Below are positions 10,947-19,659 of a stretch of DNA of 64,000 bases, one piece after another; within the stretch, counting starts at the first letter, position 1; every line of letters begins with the position of its first letter. The stretch lies in assembly GCA_963931925.1 (NCBI GenBank), contig OZ007575.1, positions 29,413,252 through 29,477,251 of the forward strand, given 5' to 3'. The DNA comes from Onchidella celtica. Taxonomy: Eukaryota; Mollusca; Gastropoda; Systellommatophora; Onchidiidae. The notes below the pieces were generated by a model. That model was given only the letters and a program-made list of their open reading frames with translations. It did no database searches and was not told the DNA's origin. Made by a program: the position numbers and the translations under genes.

Positions 10947-11743
10947 CAGGGGTGTCAACCTTTATTGACATAGGATCTACTTTTACATTTCCCAGCCTTT
11001 GGAGATCTACCAGTCTGGCGAAGCCCTGAAACAAAAAAATAAAAGAAACCGAACCTATGCTGGTGTGCCTATTGGCATTATTCACTTTAACATACAACTA
11101 ACACAAACCCGCCACATCCAAGAAAAACCACCCGCCAAAATACGAAGACAAATAAAAAAAAATATATCTATACTATATATATATTTGTGGACTTGAGATT
11201 TTTCGTTGCAAAAGGCTTCTGAACCACTCAACACTCAGACTTCAAATTTTATATGGTGCATCAGAATGGACGTAAGGGTGCACAGTTTTTAATAGAAGTC
11301 TCAAATCGGTGTACTTTTTTTTATTGGAAATGTATTGTTTCCCCAATTTTAGATCTATTTCGAGTCATGGTTCGCCATTTTAAGGTTTCATTATCACTTC
11401 CTGCGCTGTGTTCACTATCAAACACACTAACCCGTGCAAAAATCATGCTATTGTTCGGGATGCGCAGGGTGTCAACTTACAAAGGCAGAGGAGTAAGACT
11501 TATTTAAAAACAAACAAACAAAAATAAATAAACGATAGGAACAGGCAAGATGAAGCGGGTCCATAATAATCACCCAGAACTGAAACTAATATTCAAACCG
11601 ATTTATCCCGGGCAGGGCCGGGGACCTCAGCTAGTATATTATATAGGCTACCTCGCGGGTGTGTCCTACATTCATCCCGTGATCGACTGCCAAGCACTTG
11701 AAGATCGACCGGTAGATCGCGATCGACTGGTTGAGCACCCCTG
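10947..11743. mobile_element. hAT-type non-autonomous transposon, 8-bp TSD
   Basis: Ends are CAGGGGTGTCAACC at 10947 and GGTTGAGCACCCCTG ending at 11743, forming short imperfect TIRs of the CAGGGGTG type known from hAT elements. The direct repeat CTTTAACC lies immediately outside at 10939-10946 and 11744-11751, a perfect 8-bp duplication, the size hAT transposases make. The 797-bp interior has no transposase-like frame. Internal features are an AT microsatellite near 11160-11185 and inward pairs resembling GATCGACTGG/GATCTACCAG. Mobilisation would need a hAT transposase from elsewhere. Confidence 0.88.
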
Positions 11744-12036
11744 CTTTAACCAATCAAGGTCTAGAGATTAGAAACTAATGCAGTCGGGCACGGAAAACCT
11801 GAATTCTTCAGGATGGCTACATCTAGATTTAGTTGAGTTTGCTGAATATTGAGGAATATGTGAAGCAGTAATCGTGAAGTATTATTGCTGTGTGTAGGCA
11901 TATAATTTAAGGAAAGTAATATAGCTGACAACATGTACCATGGATAACCTCCCTTAACCCTCCCCTTCCCCCCTGTGGTTTGTTGAAAGAGAAGCAAACA
12001 TTAAACTGACACAACACAAATCTTGGCAACAGTAAT

Positions 12037-12469
12037 CTATCCCTGGAGGATTCTGCATTTTTTTTTTTGCAAATTCTGCAAAATTCTGCACAAAAAAATG
12101 GCAAATTCTGCGCAAAATTCTGCGCAACGCGTAAATGCGCCCATTGAAAAATAAAAAGACGGAACACTTACTTGTTGACATAAAGCTGAGAATAAAAGCC
12201 AGACAAAGCATCAGGTTTAGTTTCAGTGTCCAGGGTTACACCATCCCAGTTTACCACTTGGTTTATTGAGAAAAAAGTTATAAACAGTATACTTGACAAC
12301 GACATGATGGAAAAGCGAGTGATGATGACAGTACCGGTAATGATAATGATGATGACAAAAAAAGGTCGCCAATTTTTTCCACCCCTCAAAAAACATGAAA
12401 TTCCGCGCGCGCATTGCGCACGCTGAAAAATCCGAAATTCCTTGCGCGCGCAGAATCCTCCGTGGATAG
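12037..12469. mobile_element. 433-bp MITE with AGTAAT duplication
   Basis: Inverted termini CTATCC(CT/AC)GGAGGATTCTGC lie at 12037-12056 and 12450-12469. AGTAAT occurs directly outside both ends (12031-12036 and 12470-12475), a probable 6-bp target duplication. Inside each terminus are tandem short motifs of the form AATTCTGCGCAAAATTCTGC (left) and GCGCGCGC-rich sequence (right). A GAT/GATGAC microsatellite lies at about 12318-12358. There is no coding capacity. The superfamily is not resolved. Confidence 0.7.
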
Positions 12470-12499
12470 AGTAATGCGAGGTTTGATGCAGCAGTACAT

Positions 12500-13400
12500 G
12501 ACCTTGTGCTGGAACGCTTTTTTTTTTCTTTTCTGGAAGTACTTCGGTAAGGACGACTTCCAAGTCAAGCTGAACAGAGAAAATAAATAAAGCTGCACAA
12601 CTCACCATTTTTCTCATTCCAGCTCCACTACCATTTGTACAGAAGCGCTTCCATTCTTTTATTCTATTGCTGTATGAGCGCGAGACACACACCCCAGCCC
12701 CCCAAGGAAAACCTTCCTGAATCAGTCATTTCAGGTGTTTTTATCGCAGTTTTTATGTGAGGGGGTGGTGGGGAGACTAGAGACACTATTGTGCCACCAC
12801 TAGGCTATGCTATGGCTAACTGAGTGGCTTGGGTAAGTTTCTGGTGTTCATTATTTTTTTCTACTTTTATTTTTAGGCTTCTTGAATCATACTTGCTGCT
12901 CAGGAAAACTGATTCAACAAATCTGTGTCACAGTTCGGGGTTTGCGTGAAATAATTGTAAAGAATATTGAGAAATAAATTCGGGACTGGAGTGTTTGTTC
13001 ATGGGATCCATGATTTCGACTTATGTGTATTTGAGTTTTGCATGCTCGCCTGAAATATTATAGACTAGATCCATATGGACGAGATCTAGTTCTTAGTTTA
13101 CTAATTGATTTAAGATCCAGAATATCATAGGTGTTGTATCCAAACGGCCTGGATCTTCTAGATCTATCTCCAGGACACAAACTTCTACACCTGAGAAGGA
13201 AAGAACTGTTCTGTAAAGCAGGCCATACACTACACAGTTCGAAGGCTAGAGGCCGGAACTGCACGCGTCCTCCCAGTGGCCTTTCGATGGACAAGAGACG
13301 GCCTCCTGATGGCCTGTGGATTGATGAGAGGCAGCCTCATGCTCAGCTTTTTTGAATCCACACACTACACAGTTCAGAGGCACAGGCCTATACACATAAT
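12500..13400. other. Non-coding; local direct repeat
   Basis: No gene recognised. The phrase ACTACACAGTTC occurs at about 13229 and 13365 in direct orientation, followed each time by purine-rich GAGGC-type sequence, so a 135-bp partial duplication is likely. GGCCTxTGGAT-like words repeat between 13270 and 13340. Confidence 0.4.
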
Positions 13401-13406
13401 CAAAAT

Positions 13407-13560
13407 GGCTTCTTCTCAAAATGAGGTTGCATTAGCTTGCTTAGCAGTGGATTTTTTGTTGAGGAAAAAAGAGAACAAGATCGTTGTGGTGTAAACAATG
13501 GCTTCTTCGGCATAGGCTTGAACTTTCATCTGTTTGTTCTTTAGACTCTATCTTCATTCA
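13407..13560 (+). pseudogene. Possible PIF/Harbinger nuclease N-terminus
   Basis: The frame from the ATG at about 13404 begins MASSQNEVALACLAVDFLL and is followed by a lysine/arginine-rich stretch. N-termini of animal HARBI1-like nucleases commonly start with an alanine/leucine-rich helix followed by a basic run. The frame closes after 29 codons, and the next frame continues with EEKREQDRCG, suggesting a frameshift. No catalytic residues are present, so this is a weak, composition-based call; chance is a real alternative. Confidence 0.3.
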
Positions 13561-13736
13561 TTTGCTCTCTTGTCCAAGAAGCCATGATCCTGTTGTTTTG
13601 TTTATCTACAGACTGAATGAGAATTGCACAGAATAGATTTTGTTTCAGCGCATGAACTTCCAATACGACTCTTGATTCACCCTTGTCAGTCTATAAATAG
13701 ATACGATGCAATCATCTTCTATTGTCTCATTGAAAT

Positions 13737-13822
13737 TCAGTTATAGCCTTATAATGTTGGCCTGACATTATGCCAAAATGGGATTTCGCCCCTTTAGCAC
13801 AGCAGTGTGGACTACCTACTTG
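13737..13822 (-). repeat. Solo end of the 26421-type TIR element
   Basis: The minus strand reads AGGTAGTCCACACTGC, then GGGGCGAAATCCCATTTTGG, then AGGCCAACATTATAAGG. This matches the left end of the element at 26421-26510. It abuts the LINE fragment that starts near 13800, so it is a truncated copy. Confidence 0.6.
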
Positions 13823-14290
13823 AAGACATCACTGAAGTGGAAGAACTGTGGGACAAAGTGAAGGACTCACTTATTAATAGTAGGGCCTATAGTGGAATAT
13901 ATCCCGAAAAAGAACACAAGAAATGGATGAATACTGAAATTCTAGATTTAATGGAACAAAGATGAAAATTAAAAAACAAGAAAGAATACAAAGATCTAAA
14001 CCATCAGATTAAAAAGAAATGTAATGAAGCAACTAGGAACATTGGATCAACAAACAATGCCAAGAAATAGAGCAAAACCAAGACAGAAACACCAAATATG
14101 CACTCCAAAATTAAAGAAGTCAGTGGAAACAAAGGCAGATGCATTAGACCAAGTTGTATCAAATCAAAAGAAGGAACAATGCTTATGGACAACCAAAGAT
14201 GATGTTTTAAATAGATAGTCAGAATATGTTGGAGATCTATCTTTTAAGGACAACAGAGGAGAAAAACATGGAAGGTCCACCTTGAATATA
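13799..14290 (+). pseudogene. RTE-like LINE fragment (linker before RT)
   Basis: The plus strand reads EDITEVEELWDKVKDSL, KKWMNTEILDLMEQR, LKNKKEYKDLNHQIKKKCNEA, then MHSKIKEVSGNKG, CIKSKEGTMLMDNQ and finally frame-shifted DNRGEKHGRS. This is the coiled, lysine-rich linker between the endonuclease and reverse transcriptase of RTE-type and similar APE LINE proteins, where phrases such as KPWMT-EILDLMDERRK and NRW-EYI-ELF-DNRGEKP recur. It has internal stops and at least two frameshifts. Both the endonuclease and the RT proper are missing. Confidence 0.65.
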
Positions 14291-14388
14291 TGAATAATGA
14301 TTAATACATGTACTTCATGATTAACACTTAATGCTTCACGTATTCCTTGAAATTCAGCGAACTCAAACTAGATAAAGCCACGTGCGCT

Positions 14389-14408
14389 CCCCCCCCCCCC
14401 CCCCCCCC
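14389..14408. repeat. Poly-C tract (20 bp)
   Basis: Uninterrupted run of 20 cytosines after a CGTGCGCT sequence. Similar 20-22 bp G or C runs occur at 35041, 37144 and 50311. Confidence 0.95.
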
Positions 14409-14477
14409 TTCCAAAGAATTTGAGTTTTCTGTGCTCGACTGTATATTCTTACTGACTTAATACTGCATCTATCGGCA

Positions 14478-14745
14478 GTCATGAAATGACAGTGAAGTGC
14501 ACTTTGGGTAGTTTATAGTGAACACATGGGAAGGAGGTTGATGGCATCATGGGCACATGCTTTTACGATAGGAGAACCAGAGGCAAGTAGTCAGCGAACC
14601 AATAAAAACTCAATAAAAATAGTTCCCCATCATTTGGAGCCTCCAGTGTTAAGAAGAAGCTCCTGCAGGGCAAAAGGAAGGCATCTTCAAAATTTCATGT
14701 AAATCCGAGCTGTATGAGCCAATATGCCTTGTGAAAACACAGACA
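14478..14745 (+). repeat. Dispersed repeat family R1, copy 3
   Basis: Homologous in order to 1770-2051 and 2222-2490: GTCATGAAAT, ATGGCATCATGGGCACATG, AAACTCAATAAAAATA, GGAGCCTCCAG, AAGAAGCTCCTGCAGGGC, GGAAGGCAT, AAATTTCATGTAAATCCGAGC and a final CTTGTGAAAA. It is the copy that best preserves the 5' half. Confidence 0.6.
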
Positions 14746-15289
14746 TACATGAACTTTTCTTTATGCGTACACATACTTTTTTTTTTTTTTTTTTTACATA
14801 ATTACTATTTTTTGACCACATATGTCAACACCATAGGCCTACCAGTACCAGTTTAGCAAATCTATGCAATACATTCATGCAATTCTCATCATATCAAATT
14901 TTTGTTTATTTTACTAAAATTTTTAGTGATATGGGAGTCTCATTTCTTTGTCACTTTCTATTTCATATGTTGTGCATGTTTTGCTAATTGTAAAAACTAA
15001 TCAAATACGTGTATAGGAAAATTGTTAATTAAAAGGCTTGGGTGACCAGGCCAATAGTCCATTGCTATGCTGGGACAAATAAAATCTCAAGGCAGGGGAT
15101 GTTGAGCTAGTTTAAAGAAGGGCCATATTAATAATATATTTTAAGTATTTACTTCACTTTTTTTTTTTTAACTTCATGTGTGTTATTTTATTTATGTTAT
15201 AGAAAACAGGGATATTTTTACATTACCAATACAAAGATAATTATATGGGTACATATATTACATTACAGAGTTTGCTGATACAGTATAGT

Positions 15290-18200
15290 CAGAGTTTTCT
15301 GCTATTGTATGACAGTACACAATACAGCCTGCTACTGTCACCCCCACTGTCTTGTGGGTCATCTCGGGAGAGAGGAAGACTAGGGGAAGGTAACCCTGAA
15401 TACAAATACCACACTGCCTTGTGTGTTGCTATGATAGCAAAGGCTATGGGAGTAAACCCAGACAGAAAATCAGGAGTGGAGACCCGAAGGTGGTTGTCAG
15501 GGAGAACTGCATCAAACTGGCTTCCAGCATCTCCTGCAGCCGGACTAGTTCCAAATGTATTGACCTGGTCTCTCCCTTGGGTTTAACTAGAATGGCAGAG
15601 AGAGGGGTGGTGCCTCTGGGCAAAGCACCATCTCTTAAAAATAGCCCAGGCAAGGCAGCAAAACGAGGAGGTGTTTGCTCGGGCTTGGCAAGCGTCTGTC
15701 TCTCCTCTATAAGCCCACCCATTTCCGATTTGGAGAGGACACTCCAGCCATCCATTACGGATGGGCACAACACGGGAGGTGGCAGTTACCGGTGATAAGC
15801 TCAATCCATTTGGCGTACGGATGAGCGCCAGGGGTCCCCTCTATCGGGGGGAGCGGCTTTTCAGCTGCTACCGCCCGCCGTAACCTGGGCAGCCCCCAGG
15901 CAGTTGGGTGTTGTTCCGCCACGTCAGCCTGCTTCATAAGGTGGTTGGAGCTAGACCAAAAGTCAAAAAGCTGACGTAAAGTGTGCACCTGGCAAAAACA
16001 GAAAAATACTAAAACTTGGTACCTGGAACGTCAGAACAATGCGCCCAGGCTTGCAACAGCAAGATCTCACTGATATTGACTCCATCAGGAAATCCCAAAT
16101 TATTGATCGAGAACTTCAGCTACTAAACATCGACATCGCTGCCCTTCAAGAAACTCGACTTCCCGACTCCGGGTCAGTCAAAGAAGAAAACTACACCTTC
16201 TTCTGGCAGGGCCTTAGCAGCGAACAGCTGAGAATCCACGGCGTGGGCTTCGCCGTAAAAAACTCCCTTATCAATTCGATCGCAACTCCAATTGGAGTGT
16301 CAGAACGCATCATGACACTCAGACTGAACACCCGGTCTGGTTTTACCAACATTATCTGTGTCTATGCCCCAACACTTACCTCCTCTGACGAAACCAAAGA
16401 CATTTTCTACGAGGCATTGCAGAGGACTCTCCACAACATCCCTCTCACCGAAGGCCTGCTAATTCTGGGTGACTTTAACGCTCGAGTGGGAGCAGATCAC
16501 TCCGCATGGCCAAAGTGCATTGGGCACTTCGGCATTGGCAACATCAACGAAAACGGGCAGCGCCTTCTGGAGCTATGCTCCGTAAACTCATTATGTGTTA
16601 CAAACACGTACTTTGACCTTAAGAGATGCCAAAGAACATCATGGCGCCATCCCAGGTCTGGCCATTGGCATCAATTAGATCTTATTCTCTCAAGGAGGAA
16701 GAGTTTGGGCTGTATAAAAATAACTCGTTCCCTCCACAGTGCTGACTGTGACACCGACCATGCACTGGTAGTCAGCAAAATCAAAATTTCGGCCAAGAAA
16801 ATAAACAGATCAAAAGCCCCTTCAATCCCTAAGATCAATGTAACAGCAATCAGAGATGAATCAAATAGAAAGTCATTTGAAAAGTTATTTGCTGAAAGCA
16901 TGGATAATGTCACCCAATGTGACTCGGTAGATGAAACATGGAACACTCTCAGTTCAAAAATTCATGACTGTGGCATCAAGTCTTTTGGACAGCATAAAGT
17001 TTCAAACAACGACTGGGTAGCCCAGAACAGCGAAATTCTCCTACCTCTCATTGAGCAAAAGAAATCTGCTTTCAATGAGTATAACAAAAATTGCAATCAG
17101 AGTACAAAAACTTGTTTGAAAAATGCAAAAGCTAAACTTCAGCTGGAGGTACGACGTTGCGCCAACAAATACTGGACAGACTTGTGTAACAGCATACAAG
17201 AGGCAAATGAAAAGGGAGATATGAAAACCGCCTTTAGTCAGATGAAAGTAGCTCTTGGGCCAATCATCACCAAAAGCGCCCCACTTAAGTCTGTAAATGG
17301 TGAACCCATCACAGATAAAAATGAACAACTGAATAGGTGGGTAGAGCATTACTCTCTGTTGTATTCAACTGAGAAAAATATTCCACCAGATTTTGAGGAA
17401 CACCTCCAAAAACTGCCAATAATGGCCGAACTTGACGCTGAACCTTCCTTAGTCGAGCTTTCCAATGCAATCGACCACCTGTCTGCTGGAAAAGCCACAG
17501 GAAGTGACAACATTCCTGCAGAGGTATTAAAAGACCTAAAAGGCCCACTATTACCACACCTGTATAATCTGTTACTGCAGTGTTGGAAAGAAGGCGTGAT
17601 ACCACATGATATGAGAGACGCCAAAATTGTCACACTTTACAAGAACAAAGGCGACTGCAACAACTATCGAGGCATATCCCTCCTCAGCATTACTGGAAAG
17701 GCTTTTGCTCGCGTCATCCTCTGCCGCCTTCAACAACTGGCGGAAAAAGTCTTACCAGAAACACAATGTGGCTTTCGAAGCAAACGATCAACTATTGACA
17801 TGATATTTGCACTTCGGCAAATCCAAGAAAAATGTAAAGAACAAAACAGGCCGCTTATAACATGCTTTGTGGACCTAACAAAGGCTTTCGACACCGTAAG
17901 CCGATCTGGCCTGTATGCAGTCCTTAAATCCGTAGGCTGTCCACCAACATTGCTAAAACTTATTGCATCCTTCCACACTGACATGAGGGCATGTGTCAAC
18001 TTTGAGGGCTGCACATCCAATTCATTTGCTGTAAACAGCGGTGTGAAGCAGGGATGTGTTCTTGCTCCTACCTTATTTGGTATATATTTTGCAGCCCTAC
18101 TCAAGAATGCCTTTGGTCAATGTTCAGGTGGAGTACTTATTAACACCAGAGTGGACGGCTCCATTTTTAATGTTGCCAGACTAAAAGCAAAATCTCGTGC

Positions 18201-19206
18201 AGAGCATATTATGTTACAAGAGCTCCTCTTCGCAGATGATGCTGCAATCGTGGCCCACGATGAAACCACGCTCCAGGCTCTCATCAGTAGCCTTGCCAAA
18301 GCCTGTGACAAATTCATGCTAAAGATCAGAGTCTCAAAAACTGTAGTTTTGACACAAGGCTTGAGAAACCCCAACCCAATCATGCTGAATGGCTCTCCTC
18401 TGGAGCAAGTGGGAAAATTCTGCTACCTAGGCTCAACCATCAGTGGTAGCACAGACATAACAACTGAAATAAATGCCAGAATAGGAAAGGCGGCCACAGC
18501 TTTTGGCAAACTCTCAAAAAGGGTGTGGAACAATAGCAAGCTGACCATCAAAACAAAGGTACTCGTGTACCAAACTTGCGTCCTAAGCACCCTGCTGTAT
18601 GGCTCAGAGACATGGACCACCTACTCCAAACATGAAAGATCCCTCAATTCCTTCCACCTGCGCTGCCTACGCAAAATTCTCAAGATCAAGTGGCAAGACA
18701 GGATCTCAAATATCGAAGTTCTGAGCCGAGCCAACATTCCATCAACTCAGGCTCTCCTAGGCAAAAAAGGACTGCGGTGGCTTGGACATCTCCACCGTAT
18801 GGAAAATGATCGCATCCCCAGACAAATTCTCTACGGGGAACTTGCTACTGGCAACCGACCCAGAGGTAGGCCACATCTGCGATTCAAAGACACTTGCAAG
18901 GTCACGATGAAAGCATTCAACATCGACCCCAATGAATGGGAGAACCTTGCAAATGATCGAAGCAGATGGAGACAAAAATTGCGCAGTGGCACGCTCGCAA
19001 TAGACTTCAAGGCAAAAGAAACATACCTGACAAAACGACAGAGGCGGAATGAAAACACTCGCCAAAGTGAACCCAAAAGACTGACCTGCAATCACTGCCA
19101 TCGCACTCTCGGGTCAAACATTGGTAGAATAAGCCACGAGAGAAGCTGTCAGTCAAAGTGAAAGTGAATATTCTAGCTGCTAAAACCGTCTGTAAAGACG
19201 CTAAAG
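15290..19206 (+). mobile_element. Full-length APE-type LINE, plus copy
   Basis: Aligning this region with the reverse complement of 55254-59180 gives sharp limits: homology starts at CAGAGTTTTCTGC (15290) and ends at GACGCTAAAG (19206). The lengths are 3917 and 3927 bp; the whole difference is one 10-bp deletion here, between 15868 and 15869. Organisation is a 5' region of about 665 bp, one large endonuclease-RT frame and a very short 3' tail with no poly-A. No clear target duplication was found, though TACAGTATA lies just before the 5' end in both copies. It sits about 390 bp upstream of the MFSD5 exon in the same direction, probably in a 5' intron or the promoter region. Confidence 0.92.
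16039..19161 (+). CDS. LINE endonuclease-reverse transcriptase (1040 aa from first Met)
   Basis: This single protein nicks DNA and copies its own RNA at the nick (target-primed reverse transcription). The N-terminal APE/EEP endonuclease has LQETR near residue 36, GDFNARVGADHS near 143 and DTDHALV near 238. The reverse transcriptase has FVDLTKAFDTVSR near 608, SGVKQGCVLAPTLFG near 665 and the catalytic LLFADDAAIV near 729. After it come LLYGSETWT and RWLGHLHRM blocks and a terminal Cys/His motif CNHCHRT...SHERSC (about 1017-1037). The same frame is open back to 15955 and encodes KLGTWNVRT, the canonical start of the endonuclease fold, upstream of the first ATG. The real start is therefore probably upstream and non-AUG, or the frame is reached another way. 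There are no internal stops. The clade (RTE, CR1/jockey or I group) is unresolved. Confidence 0.92.
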   Translation: MRPGLQQQDLTDIDSIRKSQIIDRELQLLNIDIAALQETRLPDSGSVKEENYTFFWQGLSSEQLRIHGVGFAVKNSLINSIATPIGVSERIMTLRLNTRSGFTNIICVYAPTLTSSDETKDIFYEALQRTLHNIPLTEGLLILGDFNARVGADHSAWPKCIGHFGIGNINENGQRLLELCSVNSLCVTNTYFDLKRCQRTSWRHPRSGHWHQLDLILSRRKSLGCIKITRSLHSADCDTDHALVVSKIKISAKKINRSKAPSIPKINVTAIRDESNRKSFEKLFAESMDNVTQCDSVDETWNTLSSKIHDCGIKSFGQHKVSNNDWVAQNSEILLPLIEQKKSAFNEYNKNCNQSTKTCLKNAKAKLQLEVRRCANKYWTDLCNSIQEANEKGDMKTAFSQMKVALGPIITKSAPLKSVNGEPITDKNEQLNRWVEHYSLLYSTEKNIPPDFEEHLQKLPIMAELDAEPSLVELSNAIDHLSAGKATGSDNIPAEVLKDLKGPLLPHLYNLLLQCWKEGVIPHDMRDAKIVTLYKNKGDCNNYRGISLLSITGKAFARVILCRLQQLAEKVLPETQCGFRSKRSTIDMIFALRQIQEKCKEQNRPLITCFVDLTKAFDTVSRSGLYAVLKSVGCPPTLLKLIASFHTDMRACVNFEGCTSNSFAVNSGVKQGCVLAPTLFGIYFAALLKNAFGQCSGGVLINTRVDGSIFNVARLKAKSRAEHIMLQELLFADDAAIVAHDETTLQALISSLAKACDKFMLKIRVSKTVVLTQGLRNPNPIMLNGSPLEQVGKFCYLGSTISGSTDITTEINARIGKAATAFGKLSKRVWNNSKLTIKTKVLVYQTCVLSTLLYGSETWTTYSKHERSLNSFHLRCLRKILKIKWQDRISNIEVLSRANIPSTQALLGKKGLRWLGHLHRMENDRIPRQILYGELATGNRPRGRPHLRFKDTCKVTMKAFNIDPNEWENLANDRSRWRQKLRSGTLAIDFKAKETYLTKRQRRNENTRQSEPKRLTCNHCHRTLGSNIGRISHERSCQSK

Positions 19207-19577
19207 TGCATGTGAAAAATGTGAAGGATTTGGCTTGAAAAGTACATGTATTCAGTTAAATATTCCAGTGCCAAAACTAAATGGAAGTAGTGTTGCTTCT
19301 GACTCCTGCTGTATTCTCATGAATTGACTTCACTTTAAATTGTCATGACTCCAGATTCATCATTTTAATCTGTTGTACATTATTCATCCAACTAACTCTT
19401 CTCTTGTGGTTTTCATGCTAACCATATAAGTGGAGTGTAATTTATAGTCGTATAAAACTGCAACTTAATTTTTGTGAATTTGCCACGAGCAGCTCTTGTT
19501 AGTGCAGTAGACTTTTAAGATTTCCCCATGCTTTTGTGTGTTTGCTTTTTAAATCTACGTCTAATCTCATTAAAAAA

Positions 19578-19592
19578 ATACTTTCATTTCAG
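19578..19592 (+). promoter_or_regulatory. Probable 3' splice site before the MFSD5 coding exon
   Basis: CTTTCATTTCAG ends at 19592, a good polypyrimidine-AG acceptor. The coding exon would then begin with a 67-nt 5' UTR (19593-19659) containing a three-codon upstream ORF (ATG at 19610, stop at 19619-19621). This implies at least one non-coding 5' exon upstream, beyond the LINE. AGGGTGAGTGAG at 19615-19626 also resembles a donor site, so alternative splicing of the leader is possible. Confidence 0.55.
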
Positions 19593-19659
19593 GTCGTAGC
19601 CAAAACAGAATGAAAGGGTGAGTGAGAGCACAAAGGCAAGGCTACAGATTACATTCAAT

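Noticed and set aside
15421-15795. Separate LINE ORF1 protein of 124 residues
   Set aside because: Kept in both copies only because the copies are almost identical; composition and motifs give no support, so it is reported as a question and not as a gene.
19618-19659. Extension of the MFSD5 protein by 14 residues upstream of the ATG
   Set aside because: The frame has no ATG there; the next Met (19660) matches the start position of vertebrate homologues.
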